A DNA stretch of 64,000 nt from Legionellales bacterium (GCA_027486005.1 JAIXPZ010000076.1:1-64000); one strand, 5' to 3'; positions 16,665 to 24,652 are shown, numbered from the stretch's first letter. The notes: generated from the sequence alone by a model not told the origin. Made by a program: numbers and translations.

Positions 16665-18077
16665 TTAGAAGTAAAGTGGTGGAGCACTCGGTCTTACCTG
16701 TACTTCTTCTGCCTTAAAATTATCTAAACTCAGCAATGTCATTATAATTCTGTAGACATTGCCACCTTCAGCGTTATCACCCGTTATTACGTCATTGTAA
16801 CGCTTAGCATGTAAACTTTTAAAAGATTCGACACAGTTTTTATAAGAGTTATTTGGATGATGACGAATATGCACTAAAAGTTCCTCTAAAAAATTGGCTT
16901 TTTCACTTCTTCTGTTCCTATAAAAAAAATCAAGATATGTTTCAGGATGTTTGTAAGCAACAATAGATTTTTCAATATAGCTTTGTACTTCTAAAGGAAT
17001 ATCGACTCTAGTAACCGTGGCAACAGAGTGAAATAATACACTTACTCTCTCAAGCGTATTTCTTGTTCTATTAATCAGTTCATAATTAAGATAAGGATTG
17101 TTTTCATCACTAATTGCCCTTGCTTCTGGTATTGCTGTTTGCATGTTAGATATATCCAGGGTATGTGCTACAGGGGCAGCGATAACAGTTGCAAGAAGTT
17201 GGTCTTTATGTAAATCTCCACTTAAAACTTTTATTTTTTCTTGTTGAATTTTCTTTAATGATGCCGACTCTAATGTGAATAATTTTTTATTTTTCAATTT
17301 ATATTTTTCTAAGCAAGCCTCTATAATTTCCAGTTTTTGGCTGCCATTAGGCAAATTGATTAAGTGCGTTATAATCATTGGATTATTATCCAGTATTTCT
17401 TGGCATTGTTTTTTAGTCCATGGTCCTTGTGAAATTTTTTTAATTATTAATGCAAAACATTCTTCTTGCGTGAGCCATAATTGATATACAGCTACAATGT
17501 CAGTTATTGTTGCGCCTTTGATCCATAGTTTATCGAGCAGAACACGTACTTCATGTTTTGCATAAGGGCAGCATGGATTGTGGTTTTCTTTTAATATGGC
17601 CACGCTGTCTGCAAGAGGCAGTTTTTCTAAATACAAAAAAAAGTAATTTATTGCATTATGAAAGTCCTGCTGTTTAAAAAAAATTTGGTAAATTATCGTG
17701 TTGAATACAGTAGGGGTTTTGTCTACAGTATACCCTTCATTATTTAAAAGCTCTAACATCGTGTGAAAAAATAAGTGGTTTTCTTGTTCGTTTTTTTCTC
17801 TTTCAAAAATTTCAAAAAGGCAAGACGATCCTGCAGGCCGATCAAAATAATATTCTTCCGTAAACAACCTAAATTTCTCGGCAAGCGTAAGGCTGGAAGA
17901 GTCAATTATCTTAGGAAAGATTGGCTGGATCGCTTCAATAAAAAGCGTGTAATCAGATTCTTCTCCTGAATTGTCATAATCCCCATATTCATTCGGAGTT
18001 CTAGATTTTTCTGCACGGATGGAGGCTTCTTTTTTTAGGTATTGTAGGTTACGTCTATATTCAAGGTAAGTATGCAT
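16665..18077 (-). CDS. Unknown 470-aa helical protein ending in PSAP/PPLY
   Basis: No known domain is recognised. The protein is soluble, strongly helical and without a signal peptide or membrane segment. The N-terminus is charged (YRRNLQYLKKEASIRAEKSR). The extreme C-terminus reads RPSAPPLYF: PSAP occupies residues 463-466 and PPLY 466-469, sharing one proline. PSAP is a eukaryotic TSG101-binding type motif and PPxY a WW-domain ligand. It lies beside the 865-aa RAP-domain gene on the same strand, separated by 195 bases, in a lower-GC accessory stretch. A secreted effector is possible but is inference only. Confidence 0.6.
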   Translation of the reverse strand: MHTYLEYRRNLQYLKKEASIRAEKSRTPNEYGDYDNSGEESDYTLFIEAIQPIFPKIIDSSSLTLAEKFRLFTEEYYFDRPAGSSCLFEIFEREKNEQENHLFFHTMLELLNNEGYTVDKTPTVFNTIIYQIFFKQQDFHNAINYFFLYLEKLPLADSVAILKENHNPCCPYAKHEVRVLLDKLWIKGATITDIVAVYQLWLTQEECFALIIKKISQGPWTKKQCQEILDNNPMIITHLINLPNGSQKLEIIEACLEKYKLKNKKLFTLESASLKKIQQEKIKVLSGDLHKDQLLATVIAAPVAHTLDISNMQTAIPEARAISDENNPYLNYELINRTRNTLERVSVLFHSVATVTRVDIPLEVQSYIEKSIVAYKHPETYLDFFYRNRRSEKANFLEELLVHIRHHPNNSYKNCVESFKSLHAKRYNDVITGDNAEGGNVYRIIMTLLSLDNFKAEEVQVRPSAPPLYF

Positions 18078-18272
18078 TTTTTATCACCGAGTATGTTATT
18101 GAGAATGACACTTTACCCGCGCTTAGTTAATAAGTTAAATCAATTGTTTTTATTATATCGATAAGATATATTTATCAACAAAGGCAATGACGGCTGCGCC
18201 ATGTTTCATTGCCATAACCAACAAAATGCTGTTGCTCCTAGGGGTTGACGTTATTATAGTTTTCTGTCGATC

Positions 18273-20870
18273 TCACCTCGATCCAGAACCTATCGTAGTG
18301 CGGCCCACTTTAATTGTCGGGGGTTCATCACTATCTGAAAAATACGTTAACGATGATGAATTCCAGTAATGACGGCTTCTTTTGCCTGAAGTCTTCGTGG
18401 GTGCGTTATTGGTAGAATTAGGCAGCCCTATAGTTTGTGTAATGTGTTCAAATATTTTCGCAATGGATTTTTTATCTTTACAGGGATAACGAAGCAACTC
18501 ATAGCCCTTGCTCTTCAAAAATCCGTCACGCATCTGATCTTTATGCTGCTGTATGCGTTGCTGATGGTGTGGGCCATCAAGCTCAACAATATATTTTTTC
18601 TCATTATACTCAAAATAAATATCAACAAAATGCCCTTCTAGTAATACCTCAGGCTCTGCATAAATTCTCCTCTTATTGAGTTTATTACATAATTTTATCT
18701 GATTTTTACTTGGCGTTGATTTAAAAGACCCTAAAATTTTCAGTTCCGTATTTGATAAGCAATGCCCCAAATAGATCGCACCTAAAATACCCTGAGAAAC
18801 ATGACATTGAGCTATTTCATCATCACAACGATAATTACACCACTGATAGAAATCATTTAATATAATTTGATCTAGATCTCCCTGAATAAGTCCAGGTTGC
18901 TTTAGCCAACCTAAACTATAAAGCAGTCTATTAGACTGATCATTATCTTCTAAAGAGTTTAGTAACTTTCTCAGAAGGTCATCAATGATTTTTACAGGAA
19001 TCATATTAGACAGCACACCTTCAAGTTTAAGCAAGGCAAGATCATAAAAAATTGAAGAGTAATCTTTAAGGCTGGCATGGTGAATATTAAGAAGACAATT
19101 TAACAAGCCAACAAAATAATCACTATGTAATTTTCCATTGATAATCTGAGCCTCAGACATGAGTTCTAAACAATCGAAAATGTCTGCTATGTCTTTACCC
19201 GTGCTTACCATAGCGGCTAATTTATTGAGCAATAACTCAAGGACAGAGGCTTTGAACGTTGCAGCAACTTTTATTTCATATTTTAATAAACGCTTTATGC
19301 CGGAAAAAGCACGGTGAAGATTTTGCGAGCTAACCGTTTCCTGTAGTCTCTCAAACAATGCCTGAAAATCGTATTCTTCTGATTTAGAAAGTTTTTTAAA
19401 TTTAGCTAGAAACCCTAAATCAGATAAAGCTTTAGCACTGAATTCAATATCAGCAGTAGCTAGCTGGCTAAAGCATAAGTCTATTGAACGATGATCTAAG
19501 CACACATCTTCAGCTAAATTACCAGAAATTGCCAATGTGCTAAGCCCGCAGAACGTCAGTGATACTCCCAAGACTGCTTGGGGCTCATCCAGATGACAAA
19601 TTTGGCTCAATAAACTTGTAGTAAATGTGTTGCCTACTTTAAATTCCTTAGCTAACGCACCTGCCTGTGCCATTAGACCAAGGCTGTGCATTATTCTTGA
19701 AGTATCTGAGATGGAAATTACTGCATCATGACGATAATTAAAGAATTTCTGAATAAGATCAATATCTATAGGTTGAGCAAGTATACGAGCTTTATACAAT
19801 TGTCCTAAACCATAAAAAATTTTTGCTGCATCTTTCAAAGACGGAGAAGCACGAGAAACATCAACAGAAGAAAGCCAACGGTTTAACCAGGCAGTATATA
19901 GCGGACCACGGAGCATGTTTGCTTTTGCTAAATGACCAAGGCTGCTGATTACGCTAGAGATCTTATCCGTTTCTAAATACCGAATTCGATCAAATAATCG
20001 ATCGAAAATGCTAGAATCTATCTGGTTACAGCTAACATTTTTGCTGGCAATAAACCCTAAAGCAAAAACAGAAAAATAAACGCTCTCGATGTAAGCATTG
20101 GCCGTATCCGTATCTATAATCCGCGAAGTCTCTAAAAGAGAAAATAAACCAAGGTCCAATGTTTGGCCTTCCAGCTTTCCTGAAAGAGCAATACTTCCCA
20201 TGCAATCCAGCGATAGAGATATTTCACGAACAGTAATATGAGAGAGAAAATTTTTATCGGACAGCATATTATACAACGTTATAATAGATTTTACGATCGA
20301 TTGGTTTAGTGCGCTAGCCCCATCGTATCGAATAATTAAGCCAATAGTATGTAAAACATTAGCAATATCATAGTTGGTTGGTCTTCTTGAAATTAAAAGA
20401 TCAGCTAAGTAAAAAAAATCTTCTGGGAGTTGAAGATTGGGTAGATTATCGAGCATTTCATGTCCATAAGATACTCTGTCGGCGCGTGAATGCAATTTTT
20501 TATATATTGCCCCCACAGATAGAAACAGATTTAGTATCCCAGCCGCATGCCCCTCGCTTCCTTCTTTCAAAGAAAGCTTAACAACAGATTGAAGATCAAG
20601 ATTAAAAGATTGAAGCGCTGGCGCCGTGAGTTCAGTATGTTGGCTTAAGACCTTTAGGTTCTTTAGTTCTAGTGCAAGCCTATCCCCCTCATCATGACTC
20701 AAGCTAAGTGTGTGATCAGACGAGGACTCGCTGGACGTACTTTTCCATGACCCATGAGGTAGTATTGTGGCTGTTGGCCAGTATGACTCAGTTCTGCTAG
20801 GAGTGCCGCAACCACGAGATTTAAACATTTTGGTATATATCTCAACGATGATTTGGCAATTATTGTACAC
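18273..20870 (-). CDS. Large helical-repeat protein with C-terminal RAP domain
   Basis: Residues 743-803 form a RAP domain: GHFVDIYFEYNEKKYIVELD, then GPHH, a run of charged residues, GFLKSKGYELLRYP. RAP domains are Vsr/PD-(D/E)xK-like folds found with RNA-binding helical repeats (OPR, FASTK). Before it, residues 100-700 contain repeated segments of one pattern, for example VISSLGHLAKANML, IMHSLGLMAQAGAL, IFYGLGQLYKARIL and ALSDLGFLAKFKKL, spaced roughly 38-60 residues. The Coxiella DUF1601 repeat is a related possibility. Translation starts at GTG 20870 or at ATG 20828; the latter removes 14 residues. RNA binding or a host-organelle target is inferred from the architecture. Confidence 0.75.
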   Translation of the reverse strand: MYNNCQIIVEIYTKMFKSRGCGTPSRTESYWPTATILPHGSWKSTSSESSSDHTLSLSHDEGDRLALELKNLKVLSQHTELTAPALQSFNLDLQSVVKLSLKEGSEGHAAGILNLFLSVGAIYKKLHSRADRVSYGHEMLDNLPNLQLPEDFFYLADLLISRRPTNYDIANVLHTIGLIIRYDGASALNQSIVKSIITLYNMLSDKNFLSHITVREISLSLDCMGSIALSGKLEGQTLDLGLFSLLETSRIIDTDTANAYIESVYFSVFALGFIASKNVSCNQIDSSIFDRLFDRIRYLETDKISSVISSLGHLAKANMLRGPLYTAWLNRWLSSVDVSRASPSLKDAAKIFYGLGQLYKARILAQPIDIDLIQKFFNYRHDAVISISDTSRIMHSLGLMAQAGALAKEFKVGNTFTTSLLSQICHLDEPQAVLGVSLTFCGLSTLAISGNLAEDVCLDHRSIDLCFSQLATADIEFSAKALSDLGFLAKFKKLSKSEEYDFQALFERLQETVSSQNLHRAFSGIKRLLKYEIKVAATFKASVLELLLNKLAAMVSTGKDIADIFDCLELMSEAQIINGKLHSDYFVGLLNCLLNIHHASLKDYSSIFYDLALLKLEGVLSNMIPVKIIDDLLRKLLNSLEDNDQSNRLLYSLGWLKQPGLIQGDLDQIILNDFYQWCNYRCDDEIAQCHVSQGILGAIYLGHCLSNTELKILGSFKSTPSKNQIKLCNKLNKRRIYAEPEVLLEGHFVDIYFEYNEKKYIVELDGPHHQQRIQQHKDQMRDGFLKSKGYELLRYPCKDKKSIAKIFEHITQTIGLPNSTNNAPTKTSGKRSRHYWNSSSLTYFSDSDEPPTIKVGRTTIGSGSR

Positions 20871-21246
20871 CTGTGTTATTAAGATACTATTAACTAAACG
20901 TGTGACACAAACTATAAGACAACATCGTTATGGCAACAGATAGCCCTGTTTTGATACTCAATAAGACTGTTGCGTCTTTAAAAATAAATTATTGATAAAA
21001 CCGACATTTCTTTGTATCAAGCGGTGAAAATAGCTCAGCTCACAACAGCCTAATTAGGCATTGATTTAGCCAAGAGCACTTAAATTGTTTAAAAAATAAT
21101 CTAAATCGGTTATTAATACTGCCTTAATAAATATTCTCTAGGATTAAGGACTTGGATGGTTGTGGCCCTGACCCCCATGTTTTGGGCCAAAGGATAAGCC
21201 ATCCATCTTTTTCATTGAGACTTTAATGTTGTTCGCCTAACTCTTC
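20871..21246. other. 376-bp gap with a nested inverted repeat
   Basis: No gene is seen. The only structure is a nested inverted repeat near the end: TGGATGG (21153-21159) with CCATCCA (21199-21205), enclosing TGGCCC (21163-21168) with GGGCCA (21184-21189). It lies about 40 bases beyond the 3' end of the Rpn-family gene and could form a transcript-end structure. The rest is AT-rich and presumably holds the promoter of the 865-aa gene. Confidence 0.4.
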
Positions 21247-21438
21247 TTAGATTTTCGCTGCTTCTGAGCGAATTTCTTCAATAGTTAATGGAATGACTCC
21301 TGCAATAATTGTCTCCGCCATACCTTGGCGCAACATCTCACGCGCCGTTTTTAAGTTAGCAAGGCGCATGCCCTGTTGCATGCCTTGTTGCATGCCTTGT
21401 TGCATGCCTTCAGCTCTTAATTGTTCAGATACGGTCAT
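21247..21438 (-). CDS. Candidate intragenic small protein (Rpn C-terminal, 63 aa)
   Basis: Within the Rpn gene, GGAGGAG (21451-21445) stands six bases before an in-frame ATG at 21438, a better ribosome site than most in this window. Translation from it gives a 63-aa protein: MTVSEQLRAE, the GMQQ repeats, then a helical tail (TAREMLRQGMAETII) ending SEAAKI. Rpn loci elsewhere have been reported to encode such an in-frame C-terminal product that restrains the toxic full-length nuclease. Expression here is unproven; the ribosome site may be chance. Confidence 0.5.
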   Translation of the reverse strand: MTVSEQLRAEGMQQGMQQGMQQGMRLANLKTAREMLRQGMAETIIAGVIPLTIEEIRSEAAKI

Positions 21439-22176
21439 AATTTTCTCCTCCACGTCAGGTGAAAGTTGGGTTCTTACTAGACTAAAAAAAGCCTCTTTAT
21501 TCATCTCTCCACGGTCAAGCAGATATACTAACACAGTTTCTACCAACTGAATGCCGCTCAACCTATCCAATTGTCGCAAAAGGACTGTCATCGATTCAAT
21601 ATGTGGCAACATATTTTTAGCAAAAATATGCTTTAAAGCTAGCTGCATCACACCAGCCCATAGTCGTTGACGTAACGCTTCATCTTCAACCGCATTCAGG
21701 TCAATCAACATGTACGGACGAAAAGCGTACGCTTCGATTAAATCTGCGGGAGCATCTACCAGCTCTCGAACATCACGCACACAATCCCAAAGCTTTTGAC
21801 CATGATAAAGCACTAAAGAAATAACCAGAGGAATCGTTTTGGTTTTAGGATGCTGTTTAATATATTGCGCCAAAAAATTACTGCGATAATTCTCTGCTCG
21901 AAAGGCCATTAGTGCGTCCGGCACGGACTGATGCTCAACCATTAAATGCAAATAAGCTTCTTTTCCTTGCAATAATACTTTAAAAGCCATGTCTGAAATT
22001 GTCTCGTTGCGCAAAATATCAGAATACGTGCTCGCTTGCAGCTCCAAACTCTCCCATTGAATCACCTGCTGTAGATCTTGCGGCAAATGCATTTGAAAAA
22101 ATTCGCGCGCGACGCGCACATCTTTCATCGCTTCTTTAAAAAAATTATCATGGGCTTTAGAAATATGCTGACTCAT
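21247..22176 (-). CDS. Rpn family recombination-promoting nuclease / putative transposase
   Basis: A Transposase_31/PD-(D/E)xK nuclease of the Rpn family. It opens with HDNFFKEAMKDVRVAREFF, the typical Rpn start, and has the nuclease core with Asp62 (ISDMAFKV) and the E-x-Q pair at 81-83 (VEHQS), then KTKTIPLVISLVLYHGQKLW. Length is 309 aa. The C-terminal 63 residues contain a 12-bp DNA repeat encoding GMQQ units (about residues 257-270). A strong internal ribosome site lies before Met247. Family members in E. coli promote recA-independent recombination and are toxic or antiphage nucleases; the role here is inferred. Confidence 0.85.
   Translation of the reverse strand: MSQHISKAHDNFFKEAMKDVRVAREFFQMHLPQDLQQVIQWESLELQASTYSDILRNETISDMAFKVLLQGKEAYLHLMVEHQSVPDALMAFRAENYRSNFLAQYIKQHPKTKTIPLVISLVLYHGQKLWDCVRDVRELVDAPADLIEAYAFRPYMLIDLNAVEDEALRQRLWAGVMQLALKHIFAKNMLPHIESMTVLLRQLDRLSGIQLVETVLVYLLDRGEMNKEAFFSLVRTQLSPDVEEKIMTVSEQLRAEGMQQGMQQGMQQGMRLANLKTAREMLRQGMAETIIAGVIPLTIEEIRSEAAKI
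21366..21410. repeat. 12-bp tandem repeat inside the Rpn gene
   Basis: The unit GCATGCCTTGTT is repeated about 3.7 times (first copy has one substitution, GCATGCCCTGTT). It encodes GMQQ on the minus strand. Being a multiple of three, copy-number change would alter protein length without shifting frame. Confidence 0.85.
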
Positions 22177-22337
22177 TATTGCAACACCATTGCGCGTTAT
22201 GAAAATAAATGATTAAAAAAGAGGTTCCTGAGAAGGAATAAACGAAGGGAAAGAAGCAACGACATTATCAATAAAAAATATTGGCGTCAACTTCCCATTT
22301 GCTTCCCGGGTGCTTTTCCTCGATAATCCATTCTTTT

Positions 22338-22343
22338 GGAGGA
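22338..22343 (+). promoter_or_regulatory. Ribosome-binding site that sets the dapA start
   Basis: GGAGGA lies five bases before the ATG at 22348. An upstream ATG at 22336 overlaps this site and would add only four residues, so the start at 22348 is preferred. Confidence 0.75.
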
Positions 22344-22347
22344 AGCT

Positions 22348-23247
22348 ATGAAATTTGCTTGTATGGTCGCTCTTGTTACCCCGATGAACTTGGATGGTCA
22401 AGTTGACTATCAGGCACTTTCATCACTCATTGACTGGCATGTGGCTTCAGGCACTGAAGCTTTGGTCGTTTTAGGAACTACCGGCGAGTCACCAACATTA
22501 TCGCACGAAGAAAGAACTGCGATCGTTAAAGCCGCAATCAAACAAGTCAACCACCGCTTACCTGTTTTCGTTGGTACCGGCACTTACGATACTCGCAACT
22601 CTATTGCGCTATCACAAGAGGCAGAAGCCTTGGGCGCGGACGGCCTATTGATCATAACCCCTTATTACAATAAACCCACTCAGAATGGTTTATATCTACA
22701 TTTTAAAGCCATCAACGACGCTGTTAACATTCCCATTATTCTTTACAATAATTCAGGACGCACAGGATGTAACTTAGAAATTGAAACCGTACATCAACTC
22801 AGCCAATTAAAAAATATTATTGGCCTTAAAGATACTCATTCTGACCTCAGCCGCATAGCAACACTTAAAAATCTCTGTGGTAATCAATTTTTACTGTGGT
22901 CAAGCTGTGATAACAATAGCGTGGCTTATGTTCAGGCAGGTGGCGACGGTGTGATCTCTGTTATTGCTAATAGCGTCCCCAGCGAAATGAAACAACTCAT
23001 GCATTATGCGCTTGAAAATAATTTGCCAGCACTCAATGCTTTAGAAAAAAAACTAAATCCATTAATTGAAGCTAGCGGTCTTGAAACTAATCCCATCCCC
23101 ATAAAATATACGCTTTATCTCATGGGAAAGATTTCTTCTGCCATTCGATTACCGCTCACGACATTAGAAAAAGAGCATCAAATTATTTTAGAAAAAGTAT
23201 TACGCGATTTACAATTAATTCCCTCAATTTCAAAGGACATACCATAA
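22348..23247 (+). CDS. dapA: 4-hydroxy-tetrahydrodipicolinate synthase
   Basis: DapA condenses pyruvate with aspartate semialdehyde in lysine/diaminopimelate synthesis. Motifs are LVTPM near the start, LGTTGESPTLSHEE, ADGLLIITPYYNKPTQNGLY, and IIGLKDTHSDL with the Schiff-base Lys. The usual P-[GS]-R-T segment reads YNNSGRTGC, so the proline position is Ser, an uncommon change beside the active-site Tyr. At 299 aa it is close to the usual 292. It overlaps the bamC-like gene by one base (TAATG), the conserved gammaproteobacterial dapA-bamC order. Confidence 0.94.
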   Translation: MKFACMVALVTPMNLDGQVDYQALSSLIDWHVASGTEALVVLGTTGESPTLSHEERTAIVKAAIKQVNHRLPVFVGTGTYDTRNSIALSQEAEALGADGLLIITPYYNKPTQNGLYLHFKAINDAVNIPIILYNNSGRTGCNLEIETVHQLSQLKNIIGLKDTHSDLSRIATLKNLCGNQFLLWSSCDNNSVAYVQAGGDGVISVIANSVPSEMKQLMHYALENNLPALNALEKKLNPLIEASGLETNPIPIKYTLYLMGKISSAIRLPLTTLEKEHQIILEKVLRDLQLIPSISKDIP

Positions 23248-23573
23248 TGAAATCAGCTTTATCATTAATTTCTCTTTCTATTCTGGCGCTTACACTAACA
23301 GCTTGTATGCATAATCGTAGCAGTGATTACGTTAATGCTAAAAATAATCCCAGCTTGAAAACACCCCCCGGTGTGAACAATCCTACTTTCACTGACCACA
23401 ATCCGATTCCACAAAAATCAACTTCTGACACTATTGCTGCGCCTAGTTTAGTGCCACCAGGATTAACAGAAGACGAAGAAGCTGCGAAGATTGCATTAGC
23501 TGAAGAAAAGAAAAAAGCTAAAAGCGCAGAAAAAATAAAAAATTCAGATAGCGCAGAAAATACTGCTCAATAA
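23247..23573 (+). CDS. Short BamC-like lipoprotein (N-terminal region only)
   Basis: A 108-aa lipoprotein with signal peptide and lipobox LTAC (Cys20). After the Cys comes SSDYVNAKNNPSLKTPPGV, resembling the unstructured N-terminal part of BamC that binds BamD (SxDYxxA...L..PPxL). The two globular helix-grip domains of the about 340-aa BamC are absent; instead the protein ends in a charged Lys/Glu/Ala tail. Position directly after dapA supports the BamC assignment. Its stop is immediately followed by the 3' end of a group II intron remnant, so truncation by that insertion is possible, although the tail looks like genuine low-complexity sequence. Confidence 0.65.
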   Translation: MKSALSLISLSILALTLTACMHNRSSDYVNAKNNPSLKTPPGVNNPTFTDHNPIPQKSTSDTIAAPSLVPPGLTEDEEAAKIALAEEKKKAKSAEKIKNSDSAENTAQ

Positions 23574-23646
23574 TCGAGTAGGAAAGGCCTCGCGGCCTCG
23601 TCCTCTCACACCACCGTACGTGCGATGTCGCATACGGCGGTTTAAG
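23574..23646 (-). ncRNA. Group II intron domains V-VI (3' end remnant)
   Basis: On the minus strand the sequence after the maturase stop reads CCGCCGTATGCGA...GCACGTACGG-TGG (23640-23611), matching the group II domain V hairpin (GCCGTATG...GTACGG). It is followed by a second hairpin GGACGAGGCCGCGAGGCCTT (about 23605-23586) in the place of domain VI. The 3' intron boundary falls at about 23574, directly against the bamC-like stop codon. The CGC form of the catalytic triad suggests the class C type, but this is from memory of the consensus. Confidence 0.65.
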
Positions 23647-23647
23647 T

Positions 23648-23880
23648 TAAATCTTTAACGTCATCGCTCGCTGTTCTAAATTTATTAATCCCTGCTCTTT
23701 AAACCAAGTATTCGACAAGGCTTGGTGAAGGGCTGGTGTCTTGGATAAGCGCCCCCATCCTTTTCCTGATAGAGCGAGTTTCCAGGCATTTTGTGCACTG
23801 ACCCCAAGTCCAATCAGAAATTTTGCTATCGGGTAATTTCGCTTGCGCTGTTTTAATCGATAACATCTGAGTTTGCGTTG
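23648..23880 (-). pseudogene. Group II intron reverse transcriptase/maturase, C-terminal fragment
   Basis: The minus strand encodes, without an own start codon, RKLRCYRLKQRKRN, FLIGLGVSAQNAWKLALSGK, GWGRLSKTPALHQALSNTWF and KEQGLINLEQRAMTLKI-stop. This is the end of the maturase-specific C-terminal region of intron-encoded proteins. An in-frame TAA stands just before the fragment, and the reverse transcriptase domain is missing. The element was evidently cut by later events near 23880, where IS21 sequence begins. Confidence 0.8.
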
Positions 23881-23968
23881 TTAATTGGCGTTGAAAATGC
23901 CCCCTCTAAATGAGGTAAAATGTCCTGTAATTTTTTTACACAGCACAGGGGAAAAGAGGATGCTCATA

Positions 23969-24408
23969 ATGGAAACAATTGCAAAAATCCGTCGGCTATA
24001 TCATGTCGACGGAAAGGGGTTTAAGACAATAGCGCGAGAATTCAACTTATCGAAAAATACGGTTAAGAAAATTATTCGGAAAGATAGAAGCGCATCAGAT
24101 TATCAACGACAAGAGATCAGCTATCGTGTTCTAGAAAAGTACGCCGAGCGTTTAGTCGAGAAGTTAAAGCACGATTTGCATGAGCCAAAGCGTCGCAAAC
24201 GAACAGCAAAGAAACTTTATGAAGAATTACAGTCAGAGGGTTACACTGGAAGCTATGACGCCATTCATGAGTTTACTGCAAAATAGCGTCGAGATCGTAA
24301 GCCAGGAATCAGCAAAGCGTTTGTATCACTTGAATTTTCACCGGGTGAAGCCTTTCAATTTGATTGAAGTACAGAAGAAATTTTGCTTGCGGGAGTATTA
24401 TAGCAGTT
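23969..24408 (+). pseudogene. IS21-family transposase (IstA) remnant
   Basis: The N-terminal helix-turn-helix region is intact (ETIAKIRRLYHVDGKGFKTI, AREFNLSKNTVKKIIRKD), followed by RKRTAKKLYEELQSEGYTGS. A TAG at 24284 then interrupts the frame, after which RRDRKPGISKAFVSLEF and GEAFQFD continue to a TGA where the family has Trp (DW[SG]), then STEEILLAGVL and another stop. The rest of IstA and all of IstB are missing. A start at ATG 23960 is also possible. Confidence 0.8.
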
Positions 24409-24481
24409 TAACTAAATATAGTCGTTTAAAAACATTCTGCTCTCATATACAATATCATCCTGAGAATCGCGTAGTGTTATA

Positions 24482-24652
24482 AGATTCAGGCGCCATAGCA
24501 CCAGATTCTATCTTGACAACCATGGCCATGACACAAGAGCCATTCAAAATTACATGGGCCACGCCAATATTAAAAACGCGGTCATCTACACTGAGCTATC
24601 GCCGAAGCGGTTTGAAAAATTTTTGGAAAGATTAACTCATGACATGAGTTAA
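24482..24652 (+). pseudogene. Tyrosine recombinase/integrase, C-terminal fragment
   Basis: The frame ending at TAA 24650-24652 reads RRHSTRFYLDNHGHDTRAIQ, NYMGHANIKNAVIYTELSPK, then RFEKFLERLTHDMS. It matches the last part of phage-type integrases: R-H, then L-G-H (here MGH), then the catalytic Tyr in VIYTELS. The N-terminal and core domains are absent and no start codon is present, so this is a decayed fragment. Confidence 0.75.

Noticed and set aside
21153-21205. Riboswitch or structured RNA near the Rpn gene
   Set aside because: Only a short nested inverted repeat located after the gene's 3' end; not a leader and not matching a known class.
24180-24482. 100-aa open frame inside the IS21 remnant
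   Set aside because: It is out of frame with the recognisable IstA sequence over most of its length and has no ribosome site.
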